Assembly: GCA_030378015.1 (NCBI GenBank) | Contig: JAUCGG010000013.1 | Coordinates: 1 to 50,842, forward strand | Source: Desulfococcaceae bacterium HSG8 | GTDB taxonomy: Bacteria > Desulfobacterota > Desulfobacteria > Desulfobacterales > 4be13 | Reading direction: 5' to 3' | DNA: 50,842 nucleotides | Shown here: piece by piece, positions 36,707-46,080 of the stretch | How the letters are laid out: each line of letters opens with the position of its first letter | Position numbering within the stretch: position 1 is the first letter of the stretch | Notes under the pieces: generated by a model | Seen by the model: the letters and a program-made list of their open reading frames with translations, nothing else | Databases searched by the model: none | Told to the model about the DNA's origin: nothing | Program-made: the position numbers and the translations under genes

Positions 36707-38425
36707 TTATTCATCAAACAGGCCATCGGGGAAGAAATCGGCCTCGAATTCAAATTCGTGATTCTCACCGGCCTCCAATCTGAACTGTGTAAGAACCTGC
36801 CGCAACTTTGACGCCTGCCCGGAAAGCTCTGACGCGGCCGAAGAGGTTTCCTCGGCATTGGCCGAGTTCTGCTGTGTTATCTGATCAATCTGCCCGAGCC
36901 CCTGGTTTACCTGGGTGATTCCCCCGGCCTGCTCATTTGATGCGACGGAAATCTCTCCTATCAGTTCCGCAACCTGCCTTGAAAATTCTACGATCCTGTT
37001 TAATGCTTCCGAGGTCTCCTCTGCAATATCATTCCCGTTTTCAACCTTATATACAGAGTTTTCTATGAGATCTGCGGTCTCTTTGGCAGCTTTGGCGCTT
37101 CGGCCTGCAAGGTTCCGTACCTCTTCCGCAACCACCGCGAAGCCCTTTCCGTGACGCCCCGCCCGTGCTGCCTCCACAGCAGCGTTCAGGGCCAGCAGAT
37201 TGGTCTGGAAGGCAATCTCATCAATTACTTTTATAATTTGGGCAATAGCCTTGCTGGATTCGCTGATATCCTTCATGGCACCGATCATCTTCGTCATTTC
37301 TGCCGCACCCTGTTCTGCCGCTTCACGCGCCTGACTGGCAATCTTACTGGCTTGGGAAGCATTGTCCGCATTTGTCCGAGTCTGGGCCTCAATCTGGGTC
37401 ATCGAACTGGTAACTTGTTCAAGGGAGGCTGCCTGATCTGATGCGCCATGAGAAAGAGACTGGCTGAAATCAGAAGTCTGTGCAGAACCCCCGGCCACCT
37501 GTGATGCAACTTTGTTTACCTGGCCGAGAATGTTTCTCAGGCTGAGTGTCATCTTTTGAAGAGACTTTCCCAAGACATCTTCCTGGGAAACGAGTTCAAC
37601 ATCATTTGTCAGATCGCCCGATGCAATACTTTCAGCAATTCCGGCCTTTGCCTCAAGACTGTCTGCCATTACATTCAGAGCATTTCCCAATTCTCCCAAT
37701 TCGTCCCTGGTGTCCGATTCCCAGCGAACCGATAGCTTTCCATCGGCAATTTTCCGAACCGTTTCCCGGACATGAGAAATGCCTTTGCTGATTGAATGTA
37801 TAATAAACACGCCCCATACAAGTACAGCGATACCTAACATCAGGGTAAAAGCGATAATCCATATCACAGCCCTGTCACGGGTCATGACCGCATCTTTGCT
37901 GAGAATATCCATTTGCCGGCGATGTTTATCAATATGAGTATCAAAAATACTCAATATTCTCTCATAGGATGTCCATCCTTCTCCGATAAGCATATCAAGC
38001 GCATCTTCTTTGGCATAGTTCCGGCTGAGTTCTAATGCTTCTTTGGCTGAACTGTTGAACGATTCCCATTCTTTCTGAAATTCTCCTATCCATTTCGGAG
38101 AAGAGGCTGAAATATTCTTGCCAGAGCCTCCTCCGGCTTCTCTTAAATTTTGGGTCAGGCGAGCCTTTATTTTGTCAATTTTCTGCTCAATTTTTTCCAT
38201 TTCATCAGGTTCTGTGATACCGGTATGAACGATAAAATGCAGAAAAATTATCCCTATATCTTTCTCCACGTTATTGGTATGGATAATGGGAAGTGCCTGG
38301 GTTTCAACAATAGTCATAGATACTTCTGCTACTTTGTCCGTAAAGAAATATCCTGATCCTCCTACGACCGACAGACACAATATTGAAATCAGGGAATTAA
38401 GCAGCAGTTTGGTGCTGATTTTCAT
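36707..38425 (-). CDS. Methyl-accepting chemotaxis protein
   Basis: Protein of 572 aa; I start at ATG 38425 ([20 protein letters not shown]) because AGGAGG lies just upstream; a longer frame from 38482 has none. TM1 is [19 protein letters not shown], the sensor is a helical bundle ([26 protein letters not shown]), and TM2 is [24 protein letters not shown] and the tip [20 protein letters not shown] follow. The acidic C-terminus ([12 protein letters not shown]) is not a CheR-binding pentapeptide. It forms one chemosensory group with the neighbouring genes. Confidence 0.93.
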   Translation of the reverse strand: MKISTKLLLNSLISILCLSVVGGSGYFFTDKVAEVSMTIVETQALPIIHTNNVEKDIGIIFLHFIVHTGITEPDEMEKIEQKIDKIKARLTQNLREAGGGSGKNISASSPKWIGEFQKEWESFNSSAKEALELSRNYAKEDALDMLIGEGWTSYERILSIFDTHIDKHRRQMDILSKDAVMTRDRAVIWIIAFTLMLGIAVLVWGVFIIHSISKGISHVRETVRKIADGKLSVRWESDTRDELGELGNALNVMADSLEAKAGIAESIASGDLTNDVELVSQEDVLGKSLQKMTLSLRNILGQVNKVASQVAGGSAQTSDFSQSLSHGASDQAASLEQVTSSMTQIEAQTRTNADNASQASKIASQAREAAEQGAAEMTKMIGAMKDISESSKAIAQIIKVIDEIAFQTNLLALNAAVEAARAGRHGKGFAVVAEEVRNLAGRSAKAAKETADLIENSVYKVENGNDIAEETSEALNRIVEFSRQVAELIGEISVASNEQAGGITQVNQGLGQIDQITQQNSANAEETSSAASELSGQASKLRQVLTQFRLEAGENHEFEFEADFFPDGLFDE

Positions 38426-38456
38426 TTTTCCTCCTTTACCGTGAAATGCATTCTGA

Positions 38457-38522
38457 AAAGCCGGGTTTTTAGCTGTTTTCACTCAAATATTTTCATGGCG
38501 GGGTGAAAAACCCGGCTTTTTA
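38457..38522. repeat. Inverted repeat AAGCCGGGTTTTT
   Basis: AAAGCCGGGTTTTTAGC on the left pairs with AAAAACCCGGCTTTTT on the right around about 35 nt. It lies upstream of the chemoreceptor gene and might act as a terminator for the substrate-binding gene. Confidence 0.65.
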
Positions 38523-38544
38523 TGAGCATTTATTTATCGTTCGC

Positions 38545-38706
38545 TTCGGAGGTGCGGGGGATTTGTCAATCCCCCGCGAGCGTATTAAGCGAGCCTGTTA
38601 AGGTTGTTATTGTTATGTTCGGATTGATAAATCCGAGCCTTCCGGAGGTGCGGGGGATTTGTCAATCCCCCGCGAGCATATTAAGCGAGCCTGTTAAGGT
38701 TGTTAT
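38545..38706. repeat. Two direct repeats of GAGGTGCGGGGGATTTGTCA
   Basis: Two copies 96 bp apart, each with the hairpin GCGGGGGATTTGTCAATCCC, then CCCGCGAGC, TATTAAGCGAGCCTG and TTAAGGTTGTTAT. Confidence 0.85.
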
Positions 38707-38729
38707 GGGCGCATTTACAACTTGGGGGA

Positions 38730-38908
38730 GTCCCGGAGGGACGACTGAAAATAGCCCGGCAATTTATTGCCGGGGCAAATGTCCCCGTTTTTCAGTCCCG
38801 TAGGGACGACTGAAAAGCTTTTTTTCAGTCGTCCCTACGGGACGTGATGATCCGGAATACTCACCCGGCAATGAATTGCCGGGCTATTTTCAGTCGTCCC
38901 TCCGGGAC
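38730..38908. repeat. Inverted pair of REP-like units
   Basis: Two REP-like units face each other. From left to right: GTCCCGGAGGGAC, CCCGGCAATTTATTGCCGGG and GTCCCGTAGGGACGACTGAA, then the mirror image GTCGTCCCTACGGGAC, CCCGGCAATGAATTGCCGGG and GTCCCTCCGGGAC. The linker GACTGAAAA differs from the main array (GAATGAAAA). Confidence 0.9.
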
Positions 38909-38914
38909 TGAAAA

Positions 38915-39958
38915 TCACTCCCCTAACTTCTTAAATGTTGCCCGAAATTTTAATTCTAATCCGGGAATCCTTGAAATATTTTTATAAAAACTGTTATCCA
39001 CAAACTTGCTTAAATCAATATTTCCGATGAGTCCGGCATCACGAGACATGTCAAGTATTGCCTGATAATCAGCAATTTCAGGGTTCATATCCGTATAGGT
39101 AACTCGGTCATTCGGATTCATCATCCCAGCTATAATGATCTTCTCATCAAATTTCACGTATTTTCTTGCCAGTCTGGCAATTGTTTTTCCGCCGTTTTTC
39201 ACTTTATCCTGGTCAATAAAACTGCCGTTCCGCTTCAGGCTGCCCACCCACTCTCGGATACCTGTCGGATTGGCCTTCAGAACCTGGTTTCTGACGACCA
39301 CAGTACAGCATATATGGTTACTAAGGATGTCTTTGGATAAGACAAGCGTTCTTCCGATTCCTTCTGTTTCAGCCTTTGCACAGAAAGGTTCGGCAACGAT
39401 AAAGGCATCAATCCTGTTCTCCTTAAGGGCAGGAATCATGTTCGGAGGGGCGATCCCCCGTGTATTCACATCTGTTAAAGAAAGTCCGCCCTGCCGGAGA
39501 TATTTGTCAAGCAGTGCGGTATGGGTTGATATCTTCGCAGGAATGCCGATGTTTTTTCCCTTCAGATCAGCCGGCGAATTTATCGGGGAATCTTTCTTTA
39601 CCGTGATTCCGGAGCCGTTTCGGTGGGCAACCAGAACTGATCTGATATCAACTCCTTTTGCAAACTGATCCATCGCAAGATTGGACAGCAAAAAGGCCCC
39701 GTCAATGACACCGGATTTCAGAGCGTTCACGGCCGCTCTCCATGATTTGAACCTCATTGGTTCAACACTTATCTCCCTGAGAGAATCGTTTTCTCTTACG
39801 TGAGAGACCATCAGGGCCAGATGATCGAGGATCGGCAGATATCCTATCTTCAGCGTGGTCTTTGAAAGGGCGATACTTGGAAAACCGATGGTGAAAGCAG
39901 CGCATCCTGCAACAGTTTTTTTAAGAAATTCCCGACGACTGACGGGGGATTGTCTCAT
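38915..39958 (-). CDS. ABC-transporter-type substrate-binding protein (NMT1/SsuA-like), Tat-exported
   Basis: Protein of 347 aa from ATG 39958 (GGAG about 10 nt upstream). The N-terminus SRREFLKKTVAGCAAFTIGF is a twin-arginine signal; the predicted cut is near SIALSK. Residues after it (KIGYLPILDHLALMVSHVRE; FLLSNLAMDQFAKGVDIRSV; SPADLKGKNIGIPA) match the periplasmic NitT/TauT/ThiY-like binding proteins for nitrate, sulfonates, bicarbonate or pyrimidines. No permease or ATPase gene is in the window. It lies between a chemoreceptor and a decayed dCACHE receptor, so it may feed a chemosensory pathway instead of uptake; this is an inference. Confidence 0.88.
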   Translation of the reverse strand: MRQSPVSRREFLKKTVAGCAAFTIGFPSIALSKTTLKIGYLPILDHLALMVSHVRENDSLREISVEPMRFKSWRAAVNALKSGVIDGAFLLSNLAMDQFAKGVDIRSVLVAHRNGSGITVKKDSPINSPADLKGKNIGIPAKISTHTALLDKYLRQGGLSLTDVNTRGIAPPNMIPALKENRIDAFIVAEPFCAKAETEGIGRTLVLSKDILSNHICCTVVVRNQVLKANPTGIREWVGSLKRNGSFIDQDKVKNGGKTIARLARKYVKFDEKIIIAGMMNPNDRVTYTDMNPEIADYQAILDMSRDAGLIGNIDLSKFVDNSFYKNISRIPGLELKFRATFKKLGE

Positions 39959-40079
39959 TTTCACTTCTCCTTTTCTTTCTTATCTTTACCTAACCCTAAA
40001 AAACCGGAAATAACAAATAGCAAGCACCAAATTTCAAATAAATCTCAAATTTCAATATCCCAAACACATCACGCATCAC

Positions 40080-40472
40080 GCATTATAATAAAGATTTCTT
40101 TATCCTGGACCGGATAAATATAAGGATCGAGGATACATTCTCCTCCGGTTTCCCGGGGAATCCGGTAATAATCACCGGTATCATAATCTGCCAAAGGCTC
40201 GGCCCTGATATCACCGTCTTTGTTCCTGCTCCAGTAAACAGAGAACCTGGCATATATTCTGCCAGATTCCGGGCCAAAATAAACACTGTTTCCAATTCCG
40301 CTTTTATCTGGCGTGCATATCCTTTTGCCAGCATAAGGGTACGCTTTTGAGATGAATCAATGGCAGTATCTCTCAGGGATATGGATGAATAGGCAATGAT
40401 AACTCCCGCAGTTGCCAGTAAACAGAACCCGGCCCACAGAACAATTCTGATCTGAACAGATTTTAATCCCAT
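40080..40472 (-). pseudogene. Remnant of a dCACHE-type receptor
   Basis: The first 75 residues (MGLKSVQIRIVLWAGFCLLA, YSSISLRDTAIDSSQKRTLM, LAKGYARQIKAELETVF) are a membrane anchor plus the first helix of a dCACHE sensor. The frame then shifts. In another frame the DNA reads VYWSRNKDGDIRAEPLADYD, TGDYYRIPRETGG and CILDPYIYPVQDKEIFII, which is the middle of the same sensor domain. Everything after is missing. This was probably a third chemoreceptor or kinase, now dead. Confidence 0.82.
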
Positions 40473-40506
40473 GATTTGCCTCTGTTTATCTGATCAAGTT
40501 TCAGAC

Positions 40507-40652
40507 TAGTACATCACTTTTTAAGTTCGTCCCCCCCTTTTTTAAAGGGGGCCGGGGGGATTTTATGTTACAAAAAAGGGGGTTGCGGCAGAAATCCCCC
40601 CCGGCCCCCCTTTAAAAAAGGGGGGAGGAACTTACAAGTTGATGTACTAGTA
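40507..40652. repeat. MITE-like element with CCCCCCTTTTTTAAAGGGG arms, copy 2
   Basis: Ends TAGTACATCA and TGATGTACTA, inner CCCCTTTTTTAAAGGGGGCC and GGCCCCCCTTTAAAAAAGGG. Sister of 5764-5905. Confidence 0.9.
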
Positions 40653-40720
40653 GGGTGGGTGGAGCGAAGCGTAACCCACCGATAACTGATGGTGGGTTAC
40701 GCTTCGCTCCACCCACCCTA
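40651..40720. repeat. Hairpin TAGGGTGGGTGGAGCG, copy 2
   Basis: A 70-bp perfect hairpin TAGGGTGGGTGGAGCGAAGC + GTAACCCACC with its complement, abutting the previous element and ending 12 bp before the cheW stop codon. Confidence 0.9.
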
Positions 40721-40732
40721 CATTTTCGGAAA

Positions 40733-41257
40733 TCACTGCGAAACGGAGGCGTTTGATAAAGAAACCAGTTCCTCATCAAAAAGCAGCCTGTTCACATCCA
40801 AGAGAATTTTCACATCATCTTCTGTTTTTCCCATTCCCCGGATATAACGGCTGCTGATTCCCTTGCCGATTTTAGGCGGAGGAGATACATTCGATTCGGG
40901 AATATCGGCCACCTCATTTACCGTATCAACCGCCAGCCCGATGGTGGTATCCTCGATACTGATCACAATCACGCACGTCCGGTCATCGTATTCCCGCTGT
41001 TTCATACAGAAACGGGTTCGCACATCCATGACAGGGATAACCTGACCCCGCAGATTGATCACACCTTTGACAAACCCCGGCATATCCGGCACTTCGGTGA
41101 TTTTCTGCATACCCACAATTTCGATAACATGATAAATTTCAATCCCATAGACTTCGCTGCTTAACTGGAAGGTCAGATATTTATCCTTCTGAGTATCCTC
41201 ATCCTCATCATCATAAAAATCATCTTCGACGATTTCCCTGTTTTTTTTCTCCGACAT
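40733..41257 (-). CDS. cheW: Chemotaxis coupling protein CheW
   Basis: Protein of 174 aa. After an acidic N-terminal extension (VEDDFYDDEDEDTQKDK) comes the CheW fold: YLTFQLSSEVYGIEIYHVIE, VPDMPGFVKGVINLRGQVIP and DRTCVIVISIEDTTIGLAVD. CheW links chemoreceptors to CheA in the membrane-associated array. On the same strand as cheA, but 870 bp of repeats separate them, so co-transcription is uncertain. Confidence 0.93.
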   Translation of the reverse strand: MSEKKNREIVEDDFYDDEDEDTQKDKYLTFQLSSEVYGIEIYHVIEIVGMQKITEVPDMPGFVKGVINLRGQVIPVMDVRTRFCMKQREYDDRTCVIVISIEDTTIGLAVDTVNEVADIPESNVSPPPKIGKGISSRYIRGMGKTEDDVKILLDVNRLLFDEELVSLSNASVSQ

Positions 41258-41329
41258 ATCTGAAGTCTCCTTAATAAATCACAAAAGACAAATAAATCAC
41301 AAACCACAAACGGCAATTCTGCCCGGAAC

Positions 41330-41414
41330 GGAGTGCGGAAATGGAGCCGTTAGGCGGAATTTTCGCGATTTTTGTATGCGAAAATTCTGCCTAACGGCTC
41401 CATTTCCGCACTCC
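41330..41414. repeat. Long hairpin GGAGTGCGGAAATGGAGCCG, copy 2
   Basis: Same arms as 7240-7328 (GGAGTGCGGAAATGGAGCCG; TAGGCGGAATTTTCGCG) with a different loop. Confidence 0.9.
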
Positions 41415-41429
41415 GTTTTACGGGCCACT

Positions 41430-41553
41430 AAGTGCTCCGTTTCAGAAATAATGTCCGGGTTATAAATTCAGCGGAGTGCAAAGCCTGTTTTGCGGGAATC
41501 CCGCAGTGGCGCAAAGCAAGCTTTGCGGACATTATTTATGAAACAGAGCACTT
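41430..41553. repeat. MITE-like element GTGCTCCGTTTCAGAAA, copy 2
   Basis: Ends TAAGTGCTCCGTTTCAGAAA and TTTATGAAACAGAGCACTTA enclose the AAAGCAAGCTTTGC core, slightly shortened compared with 5609-5764. Confidence 0.9.
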
Positions 41554-41681
41554 AGATCAAATCACAAACGTCAATTCGGATTTGGAATTTGGTGCTTGTA
41601 ATTTGTTATTTTTATTATTAAACTTTAAAACCTCCGCCTCTGGAGGAGCGACCCCCGGAGGCTCTGCCGTTCCTGCGGGGT

Positions 41682-41918
41682 GTGTCCCACCTTTTGCACA
41701 CAGGCTCGGGACATATCATGAGACAATACGAAAATAATTAACATTTTCAATATAATAAACAGTGTCCCACCTTTTGCACAGAAGCTGATTATCCGGGTAT
41801 ACGGATTCCGCCGCTTTCGGATATAAAGATATTTTATCAGTATTTTCAGGTTCATGATCTGAAATTCCGCCCGGGAGTTTTCGTTCTGATCAGCCATTTT
41901 GTGCAAAAGGTGGGACAC
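41682..41918. repeat. Three copies of GTGTCCCACCTTTTGCACA
   Basis: Direct copies at 41682-41700 and 41762-41780, inverted copy at 41900-41918. The stretch from here to 42126 has several short hairpins (for example CCTCCCGCTCTGCGGGAGG at 42104) but no gene that I can recognise. Confidence 0.9.
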
Positions 41919-42126
41919 ACCCTTCCTGCGTGGTAAAGCTATCACGGTACCCGGTACGACAGCCGGATAAACATGGTGTGAGAAGCTCTTCCGAGGGGGC
42001 CGGTCTGACGAAACCGGAAAAACGGCGGGCTTCGGATGCAGCTGATCAGAACCGCGACATCTGTTACAGTACGGCTCAGTGCCCCCCTCCGGGCTTCCTG
42101 ATACCTCCCGCTCTGCGGGAGGTCAA

Positions 42127-44253
42127 TTATTTCCGGTTTTCAGCAATATCAATAATATTTCCCACATCCAGGATAAGGCTTATCTCACCATTGCCTAAGA
42201 TGGTACATCCTGAAATTCCGCGTGCCGATGCTACATAATTCGGTATTCCCTTGACAACTGTATGATGATGCCCGATAATCTCATCTGCAAAAAGGCAGAC
42301 GGTTTTCGTACCTGCTGAAACATTGATCAGGATGCCCCTGTCCAGTTCCCTCTGATCAGAAGAAATATGATATAATTCATGCAGACGGATGACGGGAATC
42401 AGGTCCTCACGAATCCTGACGATCTCCTGCCCTTCCATAGTCACTGTAACCTGATCAGGGTCGGGCCGGAAAGATTCGCGTATGGAAAGCAGGGGAATGG
42501 TATAGCTGGCAGATCCCACACGGACAATCATTCCGTCAATAATTGCCAGCGTCAGGGGAATTCTGAGAACGATTGATACGCCATTACCCAAAATACTCCG
42601 GATATCTGCCCTGCCTTTCAGTTTATCGAGATTTCTTTTAACCACGTCAAGCCCCACTCCCCGGCCCGATACTTCGGTTACTTTTTTGTTTGTGGAAAAA
42701 CCCGGTTCGAATATGAGGCCGAATATGCGCTGGTCATCGAATGTTTTTGCATCATCTCCGAGCAACCCCATTTCGATTCCTTCGGCAATAATCTTTTCCC
42801 GATCTATCCCCTGCCCGTCATCTGATACAGAAATGAGAACTTCGCCGCCCTCATGTTTTGCCTCGATGATTATCGTTCCGTTTTCCGGTTTGCCTGCTGT
42901 CTTTCTCCCTTCAGGGGGTTCGATACCGTGATCAATGCTGTTCCGGACAATGTGCAGCAACGGGTCAGTGATATGCTCGATAACCGTCTTATCAACCTCG
43001 GTCTCTTCGCCAATGAGTTTCAGTTCGATTTTTTTTCCGACTTTGTCTGAAAGGACATGCACCAGGCGAATCATTCTTTTGAAGGTTCTGGAAAGCGGAA
43101 TCATGCGCATTGACATGGCAACGTCCTGGAGGTCGCTAATGATGCGTCGGAGATTTCTCGCCGAAGATTCGAAATTCTCCAATTCAAATCCTGCAAGATC
43201 GGGATTATTTGTCACCATAGATTCCGCAATAACCAGTTCTCCGACAAGATTGATCAGGATATCCAGTTTTTCCAGATCAACACGGATATCTTTGCGGTCT
43301 GCATGAATCTCAACCCGTTCAGGTGATTCGGAGTTGCCGTGTGTTTTTTTCTCCCCGGGTTCTGCATATGTCTTCTTTTCCCTGTAGAACTGCCCCTCAG
43401 TCTTTCTGCCATCTTCGGAGTTTTTTCCATCTCCCGGGATAGGCAGAAATTTTTCAGAAGGTTCGTCAGCCATTTTTATTAATATTTCTTTATCCACAAA
43501 AATAACCTTATGTTTGCTCATTCCAAGTGTTTCATAAATGGCTTTCGGTTCCAATGGTGTGGAATACAGTACGTCATACAGGAGGGGACCCTCAGGCACG
43601 CCTTGGGTAAGGTCATCGGAACATACTTCAAGTCTGGAGTCAATGATTTCACCGATACCCATGAGTTCCCCGACCAGTTTCACCGGACTTTTACCTGTTT
43701 TTCCAGATAGTTCGGAAAGATCGTATCTCAGGACATAAAGAAATCCGTGGGATGAAGGAAGGTTTTTCAGAGTGTGCCTGCTGATTTCAAAACCGATTTC
43801 CTCCCCGTCCCGATCCCGCAGACGAATGCCGACTTTCAGATCATCCTGAATTTCCTCCGAACCTGAGCCTTCAAGCAGGAGCGCGGCCAGGCGGTCATGA
43901 ATATCAGATATGTTGACTTGGTTACTGGCATTTACATCTGCAAGCATCGTACTGAGACGATCAACGCCTGCAAGAAGTGCGTTGACGACATCGGTTTCGG
44001 GCTTTATTTTGTCTGTCCGTATCGCGGACAGCAGGGTTTCCATAACATGAGAAAGCTGGCCGATATTCCGCAGGTTAAGAAACCCGGATGCACCCTTGAC
44101 TGAATGTATGGCACGAAATATTTTGTCTATAAGCTGTTGGTAAGCGGAATCTTTCTGTCCTGACAGTTGCAGTATGTCGTCTTCAATGTTTTCAAAATGT
44201 TCCTGGGATTCAATTACAAACTCTTCAAGAATTGATTCATCAAAATCCATCAT
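42127..44253 (-). CDS. cheA: Chemotaxis histidine kinase CheA
   Basis: Protein of 708 aa from ATG 44253 (AGGAG upstream); a longer frame to 44433 has no site. The P1/HPt domain has H50 in FRAIHSVKGASGFLNL. A P2-like variable part follows. The P3 dimerisation helix is DLEKLDILINLVGELVIAES, and the P4 ATPase shows LLHIVRNSIDHGIEPPEGR (N box), VSDDGQGID (G1) and GRGVGLDVVKRNLDKLKG (G2). The C-terminal P5 CheW-like domain ends GEISLILDVGNIIDIAE. It should phosphorylate a CheY- or CheB-type partner, none of which is in the window. The kinase shares its strand with cheW and the receptors downstream. Confidence 0.95.
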   Translation of the reverse strand: MMDFDESILEEFVIESQEHFENIEDDILQLSGQKDSAYQQLIDKIFRAIHSVKGASGFLNLRNIGQLSHVMETLLSAIRTDKIKPETDVVNALLAGVDRLSTMLADVNASNQVNISDIHDRLAALLLEGSGSEEIQDDLKVGIRLRDRDGEEIGFEISRHTLKNLPSSHGFLYVLRYDLSELSGKTGKSPVKLVGELMGIGEIIDSRLEVCSDDLTQGVPEGPLLYDVLYSTPLEPKAIYETLGMSKHKVIFVDKEILIKMADEPSEKFLPIPGDGKNSEDGRKTEGQFYREKKTYAEPGEKKTHGNSESPERVEIHADRKDIRVDLEKLDILINLVGELVIAESMVTNNPDLAGFELENFESSARNLRRIISDLQDVAMSMRMIPLSRTFKRMIRLVHVLSDKVGKKIELKLIGEETEVDKTVIEHITDPLLHIVRNSIDHGIEPPEGRKTAGKPENGTIIIEAKHEGGEVLISVSDDGQGIDREKIIAEGIEMGLLGDDAKTFDDQRIFGLIFEPGFSTNKKVTEVSGRGVGLDVVKRNLDKLKGRADIRSILGNGVSIVLRIPLTLAIIDGMIVRVGSASYTIPLLSIRESFRPDPDQVTVTMEGQEIVRIREDLIPVIRLHELYHISSDQRELDRGILINVSAGTKTVCLFADEIIGHHHTVVKGIPNYVASARGISGCTILGNGEISLILDVGNIIDIAENRK

Positions 44254-44713
44254 GATCGTCTCCTGACCCGTCTTAACTCTTTCAGTTAATTTTAACAGAA
44301 GGTTTTTGTTCAGATAGCATAATGGGATAAAAATTTCAATACTTCTCTGGGAAAATCTGTCAGTCTTTAAGATAATATCTTCCGCGCTTCTTTTTTCCAG
44401 GGAATGTCGCAGGATTTCTGTCCTGCATCTCATCAGCTATAACTATCCTCAAATTAACAAAATATCAATATGATATTTAAAATTAACAACTTGCATTAAA
44501 ACTGTCCGAAATATGGCCAGGCGGTGCGCTTTCGCTTTCAGCCAAGGAATTGATTACCCGGCTTTTGACAGCAAACCTGAAAAATCTTGACCTTCCTGCA
44601 TAATCGTGTTAATCATTCGGGCAGTATGTTTATGTTCCTATGGCCGGGCAAAACCATGCTTCTGGACATGATTCTGAATATCAGAGCAAAGAAACCCGGC
44701 TTTTTCTGGCTGA
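44254..44713. other. Intergenic region upstream of cheA
   Basis: About 460 bp, mixed composition. A GC-rich stretch at 44517-44545 (GGCGGTGCGCTTTCGCTTTC) resembles the tail of the GGGCTGAAAGCC repeat at 20860. No gene or convincing promoter was found. Confidence 0.5.
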
Positions 44714-44983
44714 CGAAAAGCAACTAAAGTTGAGAATGCCTGGGCCGGAGATAAGATCGAATCAGAAAATCAGAACGAGACACGCCGCTCCGCATCGGAT
44801 ATTTTCGACATGCTGAGACACCGGAAGCTGACACATCCTGTCTCGGTGGATGAGATGAATGAAGCTGTCCGAAGCAGAAGGCTTCAGAATGATGCAACCT
44901 GCTTATGGGGAATGCTCCAGATCGGACAGGGCCATAAAATTATAAACTCAGGATATGCCCGTTATTACAACAAATTATCCTGA
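44714..44983 (+). pseudogene. Remnant resembling the end of a small antitoxin gene
   Basis: Open for 89 codons without a start after TGA 44711. The stretch RRSASDIFDMLRHRKLTHPV, then SVDEMNEAVRSRRLQNDA, resembles the C-terminal end of VapB/AbrB-type antitoxins (VSxEEMxxAI). The part after that looks random. No toxin follows; the next gene begins at 45062. Confidence 0.35.
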
Positions 44984-45061
44984 AAAGCCAGGAGGTTGGT
45001 TATTTTTTCTTAGCCCGATGCATATGGAACAGAACCCCCACCTACATATAAAGTCAGATAA

Positions 45062-46075
45062 ATGCGCTCAATTATTACAAATGAAGGGATCACATATTCC
45101 CTCCCTGTTTTTCTGCCAGTCTTTGAATATGGAAACCGTTTTGTCACGACCCGGGCTTTGAAAGATGAATTCAACTTTACAGCCCTGATGACAAATGCTT
45201 ATTTTCTATATAAAAAAAGAGAATTAAAAAATTCCGTCATCCCACAGGGAATCAAGAGTTTCCTGGATTTTGAGGGATTGGTTGTCACGGATTCAGGGGC
45301 TTTCCAGCAGTTTTCAGGCCCCCTGTATCTTTCAAATAAAAAAATTATCAGATTCCAGCAGGATATCGGGGTGGATATCATTTCCCCCTTGGATATCATC
45401 ACAACTCCCGGTGATAATCGGACAACAGCAGGCAAGAAATTAGACGCGACATTGAAGCGCATCCGGGAAGGGATGAAGCTTGCGGACCGCGCGACACTGA
45501 TCGGGGTTCAGCAGGGGGGGCGTTTTTCGGATTTAAGAGGACATGCTCTGGAAATGCTCATGGAGATCGGGGTAAAATACATTGCCCTGGGGAGTCTGGT
45601 TCCTTTTTTTAACAAAAATCATGACATAGAATTTATCGGCAAAGTCATCAAACAGGCCAGGGAGATCATTGCCCCCGACATTCCCATTCATCTCTACGGG
45701 GGCGGAGACCCCCTGGAACTGCCGTTCTACATCTTTATGGGATGCGATATTTTTGATTCATCTTCTTTTATCCATTATGCACGGGGGGGATGGTATATGA
45801 CTCCTTACGGGGCTTTTGATGTCCGGTCAGGCAGACCCGAATCCCTGCCATATGCCTGCGAATGCACTTACTGCAAATCAGACGATATCTGGTCAGATTC
45901 GAGAATACTTGCCCTGCATAACCTCGGGGTAATTCGGGACACCATGCAGGAGGCCAGGGTGAGACTGGAAGAAGATACCCTTGCCGACTACTTGGATCAT
46001 GTAACAACAGTGCATCAGGAATGCTTTCCGGAAAGCCGGTTTGCGGATTCCTGGAACATCCTTTGTAATGAGTAA
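45062..46075 (+). CDS. tRNA-guanine transglycosylase homologue, archaeal (arcTGT-like) type
   Basis: Protein of 337 aa. The TIM-barrel TGT signatures are visible: VTDSGAFQQF (D77) where the family has DSGGFQ, LIGVQQGGRFSDLR, and the nucleophile region GCDIFDSSSFIHYARGGWYM with D232. That pattern is closer to archaeal archaeosine TGT (FDSAxYALYAxxxRYMT) than to bacterial queuine TGT. The zinc site is C266-x-C268-x2-C271 with H286 as likely fourth ligand. The N-terminus is short and no PUA domain follows. These enzymes swap guanine for a 7-deazaguanine base in tRNA; DNA-acting relatives (DpdA) also exist. A methyltransferase gene follows after 5 bp. The true substrate is unknown. Confidence 0.87.
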   Translation: MRSIITNEGITYSLPVFLPVFEYGNRFVTTRALKDEFNFTALMTNAYFLYKKRELKNSVIPQGIKSFLDFEGLVVTDSGAFQQFSGPLYLSNKKIIRFQQDIGVDIISPLDIITTPGDNRTTAGKKLDATLKRIREGMKLADRATLIGVQQGGRFSDLRGHALEMLMEIGVKYIALGSLVPFFNKNHDIEFIGKVIKQAREIIAPDIPIHLYGGGDPLELPFYIFMGCDIFDSSSFIHYARGGWYMTPYGAFDVRSGRPESLPYACECTYCKSDDIWSDSRILALHNLGVIRDTMQEARVRLEEDTLADYLDHVTTVHQECFPESRFADSWNILCNE

Positions 46076-46080
46076 ACCGC

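Noticed and set aside
41925..42126. Group II intron or riboswitch remnant
   Set aside because: The hairpin-rich stretch suggested a structured RNA, but no domain V-like hairpin or known aptamer core could be identified.
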